Assembly (NCBI GenBank): GCA_030710605.1
Contig: CP092877.1
Location: 38,778,970 to 38,842,969 of the forward strand
Length of the DNA: 64,000 nt
Reading direction: 5' to 3'
From: Cordylochernes scorpioides
Taxonomy: Eukaryota > Arthropoda > Arachnida > Pseudoscorpiones > Chernetidae
Position 1 is the first letter of the stretch. The number at the start of each line of letters is the position of its first letter. The notes beneath the pieces are model-generated. The model saw nothing but the letters and a program-made list of their open reading frames with translations. It had not been told where the DNA came from and searched no databases. Positions 8,253 to 18,425 of this stretch are shown piece by piece. The translations under genes were made by a program, and so were the position numbers.

Positions 8253-10403
8253 GTGAATGCACCATTGCCATTTGGAATTCTTAGTATCAATAGCCTCCAT
8301 AAATTCAGATTAACCATAGATTTTAATAAATGCACTATATTCCAGCTGGGCGCCCCATTGTCTACCCTTTCCTACCATTTTAATCATGTGTCCAATGTAT
8401 GCACGTACTGGCAGTGTCAGGCGATGTCACAAAAAATTTTCCCCGCATCCCAACTTTCCGCCTATGACAACCATTGCGTGCATTCATTGAAAAAAACCCA
8501 CTTATCTACATGCCCCTTTTTCACTAAAGCCAATTGCCTTTTTTACATGCCCTCAAATAATCAAACCACAACAACTTCAACTTATGAACCTGTCCAAAAT
8601 GCACCCACACAGCGGGATAACTCGCATACCAAAAACATAGGTGATCACACACCGTTGCACAACTCTCACATAACCAACCCACACAACGAACTCGACACTC
8701 ACACTAATACACAACAAAACCCTTGCCTGCATTCATTGCCCAAACCCCAAATATTTACATGCCACCATTCTAATCTCACACCACGCAACTTTTCACTCAA
8801 TCCAATTGCCAATACTTTATGCCCACAACACATAAAACCACAGGACGGTTTTCACACTCACAACACACGCACCCATACGTCGTCACACAACGGTAACACA
8901 CACAACCAGCCCAACAAGCGCGACACTCACACCAAAAGGCGACACCAACCAGTAAACACATGCACAATCGTTAAGAATAATACAATCATCCCGTCTACAC
9001 AAAACATAGAAAAAATTCACGCCACCAAACAACCACACAATCGAAAAACATTACGATCTTTCCTAAAAGCTGTGAACGCCTATAAAGAGTTCATTCCAGA
9101 CCACGCCCGCTTGCGGACGCCACTTGTCAACCTTCTAAAAAAGGATGTCATGTGGGTCTGGGATGACGAACGCCAGAAAGCGTTCACTAACCTGAAAGAA
9201 AGCCTTACCACACACCCCACATTACACCTTTACCAGGAAGGTCTGCCATGCCAGGTGTACTGTAACACCTCAACATTCAGCATTACAGGCGTTCTTAAAC
9301 AAGTCTACCCTGATGGGAAGACATACACCGTTCAACATTTCAGCCGATCTCTGCGTAGTCACGAGCGAAATTATTCAGACTTGGAACTACAATGCCTAGC
9401 CATTGTGGAAAGTGTGGATAATTTCCGCACCTGTCTAATGGGCAGAAAGTTTACAATATTTTCTGACCATCCCGCATTGCAGTGGTTGAAAGAGATCAAA
9501 GCTCCGTCAGGCAGATTGTTTCGATGGAGGTTAAGATTGTCAAGATACGAATATGAGGTCCGTAGCATAAATGGAGTACAACAATATGAAACGGGCGTTG
9601 GAACTCGTATCCCATTTTGTGGCTTTCTAGATGCGCCACTCATACAGAGCCAACAGTCTTCTCCACCGGGAAAATCCCGCGTGACTATGGATCACAATAA
9701 ACTGCGCACCGTCTCCCGAAAAGGAGTACTTAAAACTATAGTCCCAAGTTCACTTACAACCAGACTTCTTAAGTCCGTACACACTCAACACCACCATCCA
9801 AACATCTCCAAGATGACGAGGCTCATCTCATCACAATATTATTGGCAGAACATGACACAAGACATCGCAAAACAGGTAAAAACCTGCCCCACCTGCCGAT
9901 TCGCTAGAAGAATCGATGAATACAACCAACCTTCACGTAAAAATACCGACACAGGCACCAAAGCAAAACAAAATTCGTACATAAAGCACAGCGTACACAC
10001 AACACAAACAATGCCAAAATTACCACATCCACGTCAGAGAAACGATCACACATCTCAACCTAAACCAATTACCGCCGACATATCTCTAATAAAACCATTG
10101 ACGATCAAACAGGAGAACTGTAAACCTGACAACCAGTTCAATCATATCACACCACTCCCTAAAGATATCAAACAGGAGAACTGCGAACCTACCAATCATT
10201 CAAATTCTACAATTAATAAGGTTCAAGCAAATATTTCAGAGTCCCCAGTTACAAAAATATGGATGAACATGGGGCAATATCCTATCTTTCATCTGATTTT
10301 TATCCTTTGTTTGTTAGTTCTACCATACAACTGTATCCCAATTTTAATCATTAATTACTTGTTTATCTATACCATGCCCGCTCATAAAATCTTCGAACTA
10401 TAA
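8199..10403 (+). CDS. Pol-like open frame lacking RT palm and integrase core
   Basis: Open for about 735 codons; residue numbers here count from the GTG at 8253. Residues 1-30 are the protease C-terminus (LPFGILSINSLHKFRLTIDF). Residues about 40-262 are Thr/Asn/His/Gln-rich low complexity where RT fingers and palm should be, with no YxDD motif. Residues about 265-310 are the RT C-terminal connection. Residues 310-450 are an RNase H fold with catalytic Asp replaced by Asn338, Glu by Gln380, Asp405 kept, and the last Asp lost. Residues about 490-555 are the integrase HHCC zinc finger ending CPTC. Then another Thr/Asn/Lys-rich linker with two IKQENC repeats replaces the DDE core, followed by a hydrophobic segment (about 670-705) that could span a membrane. 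The frame stays open despite loss of every catalytic core. Product and function unknown. Confidence 0.7.
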   Translation, partial: LSIPLTIGQISRKENFHVVNAPLPFGILSINSLHKFRLTIDFNKCTIFQLGAPLSTLSYHFNHVSNVCTYWQCQAMSQKIFPASQLSAYDNHCVHSLKKTHLSTCPFFTKANCLFYMPSNNQTTTTSTYEPVQNAPTQRDNSHTKNIGDHTPLHNSHITNPHNELDTHTNTQQNPCLHSLPKPQIFTCHHSNLTPRNFSLNPIANTLCPQHIKPQDGFHTHNTRTHTSSHNGNTHNQPNKRDTHTKRRHQPVNTCTIVKNNTIIPSTQNIEKIHATKQPHNRKTLRSFLKAVNAYKEFIPDHARLRTPLVNLLKKDVMWVWDDERQKAFTNLKESLTTHPTLHLYQEGLPCQVYCNTSTFSITGVLKQVYPDGKTYTVQHFSRSLRSHERNYSDLELQCLAIVESVDNFRTCLMGRKFTIFSDHPALQWLKEIKAPSGRLFRWRLRLSRYEYEVRSINGVQQYETGVGTRIPFCGFLDAPLIQSQQSSPPGKSRVTMDHNKLRTVSRKGVLKTIVPSSLTTRLLKSVHTQHHHPNISKMTRLISSQYYWQNMTQDIAKQVKTCPTCRFARRIDEYNQPSRKNTDTGTKAKQNSYIKHSVHTTQTMPKLPHPRQRNDHTSQPKPITADISLIKPLTIKQENCKPDNQFNHITPLPKDIKQENCEPTNHSNSTINKVQANISESPVTKIWMNMGQYPIFHLIFILCLLVLPYNCIPILIINYLFIYTMPAHKIFEL
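8560..9045 (+). other. A/C-rich, G-poor coding insert replacing the RT palm
   Basis: This stretch is strongly strand-biased (A and C rich, few Gs) and translates to Thr/Asn/His/Gln repeats. A degenerate internal duplication is visible: GTGCATTCATTG near 8478 and CTGCATTCATTG near 8729, each followed by TTTACATGCC- or TCTACATGCC-type and CAATTGCC segments. It looks like slippage- or duplication-grown linker DNA held open in the pol frame. Confidence 0.6.
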
Positions 10404-12200
10404 GAGGCAGTTTTTAATTTTGGACAAGCATTTATAAAACTTCTCATAATTTTAGGAACCATTTTTGCAGAAAATCTAAATAAACTCCGAAGAGATAGCA
10501 GTAACTGAAAAGATGACCAACCAATGTCGGAGAAGTCATACTCCAAAAACAAGACCCGAGCCACACCCCAAAATAAATAGACGGCAGGAAGTGAGAATTT
10601 TGAGACACCGCGACAGGAAGTGTAGTCCGCGGCGATAAATTCGGCCTATGCAAACAAAGCGGAGCGCCTCGTCCGATCTCCAATTTCATTCCCTCTCTTT
10701 TGCCCGACACACCCCACTTCCGTATCTCTAATTACAATGAGAAGGTCCCCTATTGAGGTCAACTGGGAACCTCGCTATGCCACCGATTTTTGATTCCAGT
10801 TCGAGTCTACATATCGATTTTTATCATCCAATTCCACATCCACAAGACAACACATAGAACTCGCTCACACATTTCTTACACAACAGACTTCTAACATTTT
10901 TTCACAACACACACAAAGATAAAAATTACACATAAAGGTTATATAGATTTCCATGTCTCCTGTACACATAGCATAAACGCACTTGAGGGGTAGAATCACG
11001 TTTTCACCTAAGTGTCGCTACAGATGAGACAAAAAATTTATAGGGCATAATTGAGCAATTAAAAAATTTATAGGGCATGTAGATACCAAAGGGTTCAAAC
11101 CAATACACCTTATTTTTCATATTAATCATTTTCATTATTTTCTCTCAATTAAAAATGTAAATATTTAATCAATTTATCAATTTATTCAACTTAACATCAC
11201 TTTTAATCATTAATTATCATATATTTACCACTTAGTTATGTTATCATAGTTTCCAATCAACAAAAACTCATTGGTTTTCTTTCAAAATTGGATATTATAT
11301 TTCATTTTGATTTACAAAAACATTCTTTTTTTTCTCTATCTTTTTTTCACCATGCAACCAAGCATTTACTTTGATTTCTCCCAACTTTTATATTATTTTT
11401 TGGATTTCCTCCAACTTTTTATTTTTTAATTATTTTTTGATTTCTCAAAAGCCCTAATAAAAATCCCTCGTTTTCCATTCCCAATTTCGAGCGAGAATAT
11501 GGTTAGGCATTTTTCTTTTTTTTTCACCATGCATCAAGCATTCACTTTGATTTCTTTCAACTTTTTATTTTACTTTGATTTCTCAAAAGACCTTATGAAA
11601 TTTCCTCGAATTCTTTTCCAAAATTCGAGCAAAAAAGTAACTAGGCATTTTTCTTTTTTTTCACCATGCATCAAGCATTCACTTTGATTTCTTTCAACTT
11701 TTTATTTTACTTTGATTTCTCAAAAGACCTTATGAAATTTCCTCGAATTCTTTTCCAAAATTCGAGCAAAAAAGTAACTAGGCATTTTCCCTTATCACCA
11801 TGCAACAAAACAATTTTTTTCAACCAAACACATTCAATTTTGATTTCATTCAACTATTTTTATATTATTTTTATTTTGATTTCAAAAGCCTTAATAGAAC
11901 TCCCTCGATTTCATTTCCTATCTCGAGTAGAATTCGTTTAGGCGCATTTTCTTTTCTTTTTAATCCACTATGTACCATAACATTCATTTTGATTTCTTAC
12001 AATTAAAAAATTTTTGATTTCTATTAATTATACTCAACCTATATCATCAACACCATTCTATTTTACTTTTATATCACCAGCAATGCTTGTATATAGCCCC
12101 TCAATACCCACAACTAATTTTCCCACAAAATTATTTTTCACTTTACAGAATTCTCTCAGGCTAACCCCTTCTTGAATTCTTCACATGTAGGGGGCGCATC
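10404..12200 (+). other. Gypsy 3' noncoding tail with 137-bp tandem repeats
   Basis: No gene. From about 11335 to 11990 a unit recurs, beginning TAGGCATTTTTC, running through TCACCATGCA and ending CTCGAATTCTTTTCCAAAAT-like. Starts lie near 11505, 11641 and 11778 (period 137 bp), with diverged flanking units near 11335 and 11940. Open frames at 11499-12006 are by-products of this repeat. The tail ends in GGGGGCGC just before the 3' LTR. Confidence 0.75.
12188..12200 (+). promoter_or_regulatory. polypurine tract of the Gypsy element
   Basis: TAGGGGGCGCATC sits immediately 5' of the 3' LTR start (TGTCAT at 12201). This is the expected place for the G-rich plus-strand primer of an LTR retrotransposon. 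Confidence 0.55.
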
Positions 12201-13058
12201 TGTCATAATTTGTATATAATTAAATGCAACCCCGACCCACTATGTATGTACCATGTATGATTTTCAAAGACTTAATAAAGAACAAGGTAACTGGAGGAAA
12301 GCAAGTAGCAATAAGACATAGGAAGTAGGCCTAAAGCTGGCACGACTATTCTTGGCACCCCTGTGTCAATATTGCAGGGGCAGAGACCGGACGTCTCTAG
12401 TGACCGCAGAAGTTATATTAGTCAAGAAGCACTCAATACTTCCTGACAAAGCAGGATGTATCTGGTGACCAGAAGTTATAAATGTTAAGCTAACACCCAA
12501 TATTTCCGGCAAAGACAGGACGTATCTAATATCCGCCGAAGTTATAAGCGTCGAGCTATCCAACACTTCCTGACGAAATCGGATATATCTTCCGGCAAAA
12601 ACAACACCAAAGGAAACCGCCGGCCAATCAGAAGATAGCACCTAAATAGGTCGACCAATAGGAAAAGATCATGTGATCATCTCTCAACCAATCAGAAAGA
12701 AACTGAGTCTTGGTGTAAAATCGAAAAGGAAGAATGGGCAGTTGTTCACGCGCTCTCGCCGAGTTCGGACCTAGTAGTGATTTCGCTCTCAACAAGGTAA
12801 CATCTACTCTCGAGACCTTCCCGCTCACCCCCTAGCTAAGTCAATCACCGCCATGTGATCAGATAATTAACAATCCAAATCGATCCGCTCTTCTCAAGCT
12901 TTCTTTCCTCCAATCCAGTTGCCTTTCATTTTCAAACCCCATCACGTGTCCTGATTATTCCTAACTGTATGCTGCAACTTCCACTCAAACGACTGCGCTT
13001 CAATCAAATCTCACCATTCGCATCCAACAACAAGAAATTCCGCAACGATATTGCCACA
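12201..13058 (+). repeat. 3' LTR of the Gypsy element
   Basis: 858 bp, near-identical to 6110-6966. Begins TGTCATAATT, ends ATTGCCACA, and is followed by TATATATTTA, the other side of the target microsatellite. Confidence 0.92.
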
Positions 13059-13067
13059 TATATATTT

Positions 13068-13320
13068 ATTTTTTGCTTATCCCAAGTACACGTGTTACAT
13101 GCCATGATAATCATGGTGGATAGAGGTAGGCGACTGCTTTTACTGTAAGTGCAGCCCCGTTTGGTTACTTGCACTCGCTGGTGGGGCTGAACCTTTGTAA
13201 GAATCGGGGGCCAATGGAGCTTTTTTTTAATCATAAAAAAATGCCCAATGCGGGGTACGAACCCGGGTCGTAGCGGACGAAAGCCAACGGTTTAGATCAT
13301 CCTTCCACAGACCCCACCTT
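13068..13320 (-). mobile_element. tRNA-headed SINE, copy 1 (internal deletion)
   Basis: On the minus strand a tRNA-like head with a B box (GGGTTCGTACCCC, about 13252-13264) is followed by the body found in full at 25647-25956 and 60866-61166. Body landmarks are CACCAGCGAGTGCAAGTAAC and the terminal CATGATTATCATGGCATG-like palindrome. About 55 bp of the body are missing relative to the other two copies. Confidence 0.8.
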
Positions 13321-13607
13321 ATATAAATAAATATGGCTACTATGATATATAAAGAGATGTTAAATGTAAACAAGATTATAAAATATAGAAACCATAATTT
13401 GTATACAATGTCTTTTTTGGTGAATTCCACCGCGAGAAAGACACCGCCAACGATGAACCACGAGAGTTCTTTCCCACAGAGTGGCTAAGTCAATATTATG
13501 GCTGGAATTATCCAAATCATGATCAAGATGGTACCTGTAATCCTTGTAATGTTTAATTTTAAGAAAATATCAAATATATCTAATAATAAAAATGAATATA
13601 TATATGT

Positions 13608-13738
13608 AGAACGACATTTGACAATTTTACCGCAATAGTCGCTATTTCTCCTTAAAATAATTTCGATTTTGGTTCAAAAGAAACATTTGCGGTAAATTTG
13701 CCAAATGTCGTGTCACAATCATATGCCGCATTATATTG
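13608..13738. repeat. hairpin MITE family B, copy 2
   Basis: Arms AACGACATTTGACAATTTTA and its inverted counterpart GGTAAATTTGCCAAATGTCG. Same family as 3812-3976, same copy as 61455-61588 within the duplicated segment. Confidence 0.75.
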
Positions 13739-14150
13739 GGTCACCCTTCGAATTTCACCACTATAAATTTCAGTGTGTAAATTAAAGTGGTGATGCACGT
13801 TTTTGGGTTAAATGTTAAAATGTTGTAATGTTAAAATCTATTTTTACATTGCTAATTTAATTTAATGTTGTTTTATAATAATGAAAGTGCAAATTACATC
13901 GTTGTCGTTATTATTATCATTTGTTTTTCAAAAATTACATTGTATGTGATGATGATAACAAAAATGACATTTTAAATTAATATACAAAATTCATTGAAGG
14001 AAAAAAAGAAATAATTGATTATAAAATCACAAACGTGACAATTATTAAAATATACAAGTATCAGAGTCATCAATCAACAATTCTTAATCAATTCTGTCAC
14101 CGTTTCCTTTTGTCAATGGAATAAAACCCAAATATGGCTATTTCTTATAA

Positions 14151-14221
14151 GCATCGGTAGTTCAGTGTTAAAATACTCGCCTCTCACGCGGGCGGCCCGG
14201 GTTCGATTCTCGGCCGATGCA
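14151..14221 (+). tRNA. tRNA-Gly-like gene with CTC (Glu) anticodon, possible pseudogene
   Basis: A 71-nt cloverleaf: acceptor GCATCGG pairs with CCGATGC, discriminator A, T arm with GGTTCGATT. The anticodon loop is CTCTCAC, so the anticodon is CTC. Body, acceptor stem and discriminator match eukaryotic tRNA-Gly, whose loop is CTGCCAC. The loop here is identical to that of tRNA-Glu. In the D loop the conserved GG is GT, losing G19. A run of 12 Ts begins at 14222, a strong Pol III terminator. It is a single locus with no SINE tail, so either a decayed tRNA-Gly or an anticodon-switched chimeric tRNA. Confidence 0.7.
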
Positions 14222-14654
14222 TTTTTTTTTTTTACAATTTTTAAAACTCATTTATATATTATACAAGAATGACATCCACGGTGCCAATTTATAATTGTAA
14301 CGAATAGTATTTGAATAAAAGCATTTAATCGGGTAAAACCCGGGCGTTGCCCGGGCCATTCGGCTAGTATATATATACATGTTAAAAGGTACAACTTCTG
14401 TTAATTTTGTCCATGAGAGAATAAACCAATAGATATGTAGATAATGAGGCGAAGCAATTATATAAAACTGTAAACTTTTCTTTGAGATGGAAATACTAAG
14501 CGATATTCCATTTCATATTGGATTAATTTCTATAATTAGTGGAATAGAGAAGAAAATTTTAGAAAACTTAGCTCATCATGTGAACTTTCTTTAAACCAAT
14601 TTAATCTACCAGATCGCTACCATTATTGATTTGGAAATTTAAACTATAGCACGT

Positions 14655-14772
14655 ATTAATACAAGTATAAAGCATTAACGCGCCATCTATATACAACAAA
14701 TGAAAACATTCGCTTTTTATTGTTTTCATTGAATGTAATATAATGATGGCACGTTATTGCTTTATATCAATT
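14655..14772. repeat. short hairpin element carrying CGCGCCATCT
   Basis: Inverted arms around 14662-14690 (TATAAAGCATTAACGCGCCA) and 14738-14770 (ATGGCACGTTATTGCTTTAT) with a TGAAAACATTC / TGTTTTCATTGAATG inner stem. A related stretch (TGCATTAGCGCGCCATCTG) occurs at 44940-44960. Confidence 0.6.
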
Positions 14773-14802
14773 CATGCCTAACTAGCCTTGATCTTATTTA
14801 AA

Positions 14803-15562
14803 AAAATTAATTAAAAAACACGATGCATTAATACGCCTTCTGTTATTTGAAATATAAATTATAGTTTACGTGTATGCTTTGTTTTATCATTGCAGCAGTT
14901 TGCGGAAGAGCATTGCTCGATGCAAATATTTATATGTAATTCTACTGTCCTAAAAGCTTATGTCCATACTGAAATTATCCTCATCCGCTGTAAGTCCCTG
15001 GGGGACTTTTTCGGACAAAAAACATCTGGACGACACATGCAAACAGCCCGCTGCATCAGGAAGGGCGCGCCGCTTGCGAGGGAACCAAAGCAGCACCAAG
15101 CACACCTAGAGCTCCTTAGGCTTCAAAAATAGGGGATCATCAGAGATCAAAAGTCTGGCTTTTATCTTTCGAGCTAAGCTTATGTCCATAGTTTGCTTAA
15201 ATACCATTTCTAAGATTCCATCCTTCAGTGTAGCATATATAATCAGAATTATTCAATACAGTATTAGAGTTCTAAGAAGCGGACTGGTAGATTAAATTGG
15301 TGAAACTGTTTGGAGGGTTAATCACTGATGAACCAAGTTCTCCCAATATTTTTTCATCGCAGTAAGGACAGTGGAAGTTTGTTTGATGGGTAAAACATTT
15401 GCGTCATAATGTTTTCATTTGCTGCATAGCATGTATGTTTTGAATAGAACAATTATCTACCTCCCCCCATGCTGCAATGATAAAACAAAGCATACACGTA
15501 AACTAGAATTTATATTTCAAATAACAGAAGACGTATTAATGCATCGTGTTTTTTAATTAATT
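14803..15562. mobile_element. foldback element with about 92-bp inverted ends
   Basis: Arms 14803-14895 and 15471-15562 are near-perfect inverted copies (AACACGATGCATTAATACG at the outside, TTTATCATTGCAGCA at the inside), enclosing about 575 bp. An 80-codon frame at 14890-15132 starts inside the left arm and covers a GC-richer patch (basic, Gln/His-rich C-terminus). It resembles no transposase and I do not call it a gene. The interior also includes a copy of a dispersed repeat (15276-15430), which suggests nested insertion. Confidence 0.7.
15276..15430 (+). repeat. dispersed repeat family C, copy 1
   Basis: Shares ordered segments with 38735-38890 and 45058-45225: a TAAAYTGGYGAAAC-like start, GGAGGGTT, CACTGATGA, TTTTTTCATYGCAGTAAGGAC. 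A further diverged piece is at 44058-44105. The first 50 bases can fold (GGCGAAACC against GGGTTCGCC in the 45-kb copy). No coding capacity. Confidence 0.65.
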
Positions 15563-16360
15563 TATTTCAATTTAAAGCGCAATGTCCCCCTAGGGACACT
15601 TGCGCTGTCATACATGTATGCCTTTACATTTGTCTATACATATATATATATACAATAATTTTAGGCCGTGAATAGAATAGTCATATGATATTAACAATGA
15701 GAAAAAGAGAAAATAAACGAGAAAAAAGAACTATGTACAAAAAAGAAGTTTCGGGCAATATATAAAATCAACATAATATAAATTATCAGTTTCTTAAAAG
15801 ATATTTGTAGCTATATAATTCAAAATATATCTACAGAAGATATTAAATTTAATATACATTACTGGAAATAAAAATATTTGGATCTGTTACTATTAAATTA
15901 TTGGCGATACTATAGTCTTGAAAAACAGAACAATCCACTAAAGGATGTATTGAGGTTTGTTCCTCAAGTCCGCAAAAACAATTCATTCTTCCACTGCTTT
16001 AATTATTTTTGAAAAGCTTCTGAAATTTCCATGATTAGAAATGAATTGAGTGTTTAAACTAGGGTGTAACTAGTCTTACATATACAAGGTACTGCATTGG
16101 AGGTTTTATTCACCGAAATTCTCCATTCATCTCTTCAATTCACTAAGGGTAGAAACTGGTCCTCTAAGATTGAAAGAGATGTCCCTGAATAGTATATATA
16201 TTACAAATTCATAAATATATTAGTAATCTATCTTTAAAATTTATAATAATTAATTTTATGGCAATGCGTTTTTTTTTTAAATATATATATCATCAAATAT
16301 CATCTCTACACACAAGACTATATATGGGTAAAATGGGTTGGCTAAATATCAAGGAACAGG
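15563..16360. other. AT-rich spacer, nothing recognised
   Basis: Short TA-rich tracts only; no gene or repeat that I can match. Confidence 0.4.
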
Positions 16361-16364
16361 CTAA

Positions 16365-16510
16365 ATCAACGTTTAGTTGATTTCTGTTCCACTAGATGGC
16401 GCTTTGCCATCTATAAAGCACATGGGCTCGTGGTCAGGATATGCCTTTTTTTGATTCTAATACCAACACCTGACCTTTTTCATTTTTTATTTTTCTATTA
16501 TTTTTTCATA
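16365..16510 (+). mobile_element. retrozyme-like element, subfamily 2, copy 1
   Basis: Same order of structural blocks as the ribozyme element at 23889-24380: an AACGTTTAGTT palindrome, CCACTAGATGGCGCT pairing with GCCATC, a CACATGGGCTCGTG hairpin, then ATATGCCTTTTTTT. It is followed by AACACCTGACC and a T-rich tail. Closely matches 19140-19310; the tail alone recurs at about 59147-59210. No hammerhead core is visible here, so this is a fragment or a ribozyme-less relative. Confidence 0.55.
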
Positions 16511-16534
16511 TATATAACTTATATTGTATTATAC

Positions 16535-16680
16535 GTATTCTTCGTAAATCGCGATATGCGTGGTGTCGCTGGAGACCCGCTGGCGATTCTCCACCAAACT
16601 CTGCAGCGGTGGAAGAGGCGCCATGTTCATTGTACATATTATGATGCATATATAACATATAAAGTTGCGGGAGAATGATA
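16535..16680 (-). repeat. GC-rich dispersed repeat shared with 55265-55370
   Basis: On the minus strand, TGTACAATGAACATGGCGCC, GTTTGGTGGAGAATCGCCAG and GTCTCCAGCGACACCACGCA closely match 55270-55355 on the plus strand. In the second location the sequence interrupts a LINE, so it is mobile or was carried by something mobile. The open frame 16430-16678 spans two repeats and is not a gene. Confidence 0.7.
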
Positions 16681-17096
16681 TTCATGTACCAGAAGAGGCA
16701 CCTCTCAATATATATATTGAGAGTTTCGGGCTGAAACCATGGTCTCTAGGTTGATGCTTCTCAGTTTGCCAAAGCTGGTGTTGTGGCTTTGTCACCGACT
16801 CGAGGCCACTAGTTTGCGGCGACGGTCAATAGATGGCGTCTATTTTGACAAGCGACCTTAGTATTTATATATAGGAAGAAATATATGTAGGAATAAACTC
16901 TTTTAGATAGGAAAATTAATTATTATCATGGCCAATACCATATACTTGCAATATTTATAATAATGACTTCTTCACAGAAAGACTTCCAATAGTTAAAATG
17001 GTAAAATAAATCATGCTCATATCCTCTTCTTTAGAAGTAAAAATTGCTATAAAGTATAAAATAAGAATATAAACAGTAGAAATGTGTTTCTTTATT

Positions 17097-17580
17097 TGTG
17101 TAAAGTGCAAGCTTTTGGATCTTTATAATCCTTACACAGACATAGCTATAAATTTAGAGAATCAGGATATATAAAAGGATTTTATATATTCTCATTATTT
17201 CAACTTATACTAACTATGTATTTCTGAAAATAGAACAATCCATACTTTAATAATTAGATAGTAAAATAGCATATACAAATTGTGTATGAAAAAAAAATAT
17301 TATAAAAATGATTGTAATTTTTATCATAATATTTTCATCCCCAAATTTTCCCCCACCTACTTTGTATTTTAAATTATTTCAACTGTGATATTATAACACT
17401 ATGCGGCGCTGAGTTTGTTTATACAAAAGTGTAATGCCTCGATAAAGGTTGGCATTCAGCCAGCCGAAATATTACAAATAAATATTTTATTCAATTCAAT
17501 ATATGCCTTTTTACTATCTAATAACTATGTCTGTAGAAGGATTATAAAGATATCAAAGCTTGCACTTTGCACGAATTAAG
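17097..17580. mobile_element. foldback element with Penelope-type end inside
   Basis: Outer arms 17100-17152 and 17527-17575 are inverted copies (AAAGTGCAAGCTTT, TTTATAATCCTT, ACAGACATAG). Inside, 17430-17510 carries GCCTCGATAAAGGTTGGCAT, then CAGCCGAAATATT, then ATATGCCTTTTT, the terminal module shared with 18280-18420 and 36530-36815. GCGGCGCTGAGTTTG (17402-17416) matches the centre of the 36.7-kb element. Confidence 0.6.
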
Positions 17581-18279
17581 AAATGCATTGCTACTATTTA
17601 TATTTTTGTTTTATTTCAAATCCTCTTCATCAAATATACCTACATTTTGCTAATTTCTTAGAAATCTCTTTCAGAAAAGAAGATCGTCTCTCAAATAAAA
17701 TGACAAACCACCTCAGGCAATCTAGATCTTTTCCTCCGTTAAATCTAATTATTGCCATTTCTTAGAAAAACCAAATTAAACACCAACTAAAATACTAATG
17801 GTGTAAAGTAGTTAAAACTTTGTGTTAATTGTAAAATTAGTCTTTTTTAAATCTTTCTCACAATTATAACTTTTTTTAAAAAGAAACTCATCTTCCTTCA
17901 TGTTTTACTTTATTTGATATTGAAGATAATTTAATTAGAAGGTGACAATGGGGAAAAGACAATTTACTTGGAATCCTGTTAGATTTAGAGAAAGATTTTG
18001 TAGTTTTTTTTTTTGTTTGAATTTGTACATTTTGGATAATTGCTAAGCTGAACATGTAAAAATTGTTTGTTTAAAAAAAAAATAAAAACTTATTGTTATT
18101 ATATTATTGCTTCGTCAACCACTTTGGCGAAGCTTGAACATGAGAGGAAATTTATCTTTAAGAAAAACGACAACGCGTCAAATAGAGAATGAAAAATAGA
18201 ATATAGTTTATCCATCTAATTCTATCGGATAAATATTTTTAATTTTGTTTCGCCGTAATAGTTGATGTACAGTATATTA

Positions 18280-18425
18280 ATTTGAAAGTAGAGCAATCCA
18301 TAAATCGATCTTCAATTAAAACGGCATATATTGGATCAAAATATAATTTATTTATCAATATTTTAGTTCGCTAAACGCCAACCTTTTTCAAGGTATTACA
18401 ACATATTGTAACGTATATGGGCCTG
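18280..18425 (-). repeat. Penelope-type terminal repeat fragment
   Basis: On the minus strand: TACCTTGAAAAAGGTTGGCG, then the stem partner and TAAAATATTG, then GATCCAATATATGCCG and ATGGATTGCTCTACTTTC. Same module order as in 36530-36815, more diverged (CGAACTAAAA instead of CCAACTGAAA). Confidence 0.6.

Larger units (their letters stand above)
6110..13058 (+). mobile_element. full-length Ty3/Gypsy-type LTR retrotransposon, non-autonomous
   Basis: A 6.95-kb element bounded by two LTRs that each begin TGTCATAATTTG and end ATTGCCACA. It is flanked on both sides by TATA from the target microsatellite. Order inside: Gag (7014-7994), protease (about 7985-8250), a pol-like frame retaining only the RT C-terminus, RNase H and the integrase zinc finger (to 10403), then a long noncoding tail with tandem repeats and a polypurine tract before the 3' LTR. 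LTR near-identity means recent insertion. Yet the protease is frameshifted and the RT palm and integrase core are gone, so the copy must have been moved by proteins from another element. Confidence 0.92.
13059..14040. repeat. right half of duplicated segment
   Basis: Collinear with 60863-61834. Both copies contain the same SINE in the same place and the same hairpin MITE. This copy has lost about 55 bp inside the SINE (between GTGCA and GCCCCG). It has gained about 60 bp near 13739-13797 that begins GGGTCACCCTTCGAATTTC, a sequence also found at 5847, where the left half of the segment begins. Similarity stops at GTGACA in both copies. Confidence 0.85.

Noticed and set aside
10270..10370. Envelope protein in the Gypsy element
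   Set aside because: Only one hydrophobic stretch at the end of the pol-like frame; no separate frame, signal peptide, cleavage site or fusion peptide visible.
14890..15132. 80-codon gene in the foldback element
   Set aside because: Starts inside the terminal arm, no recognisable domain and no second copy in the window; composition alone does not make it a gene.
15300..15350. Type II hammerhead in repeat family C
   Set aside because: GAAAC and CTGATGA are present with a pairing stem II, but the 19 bases between them cannot form both stem III and stem I.
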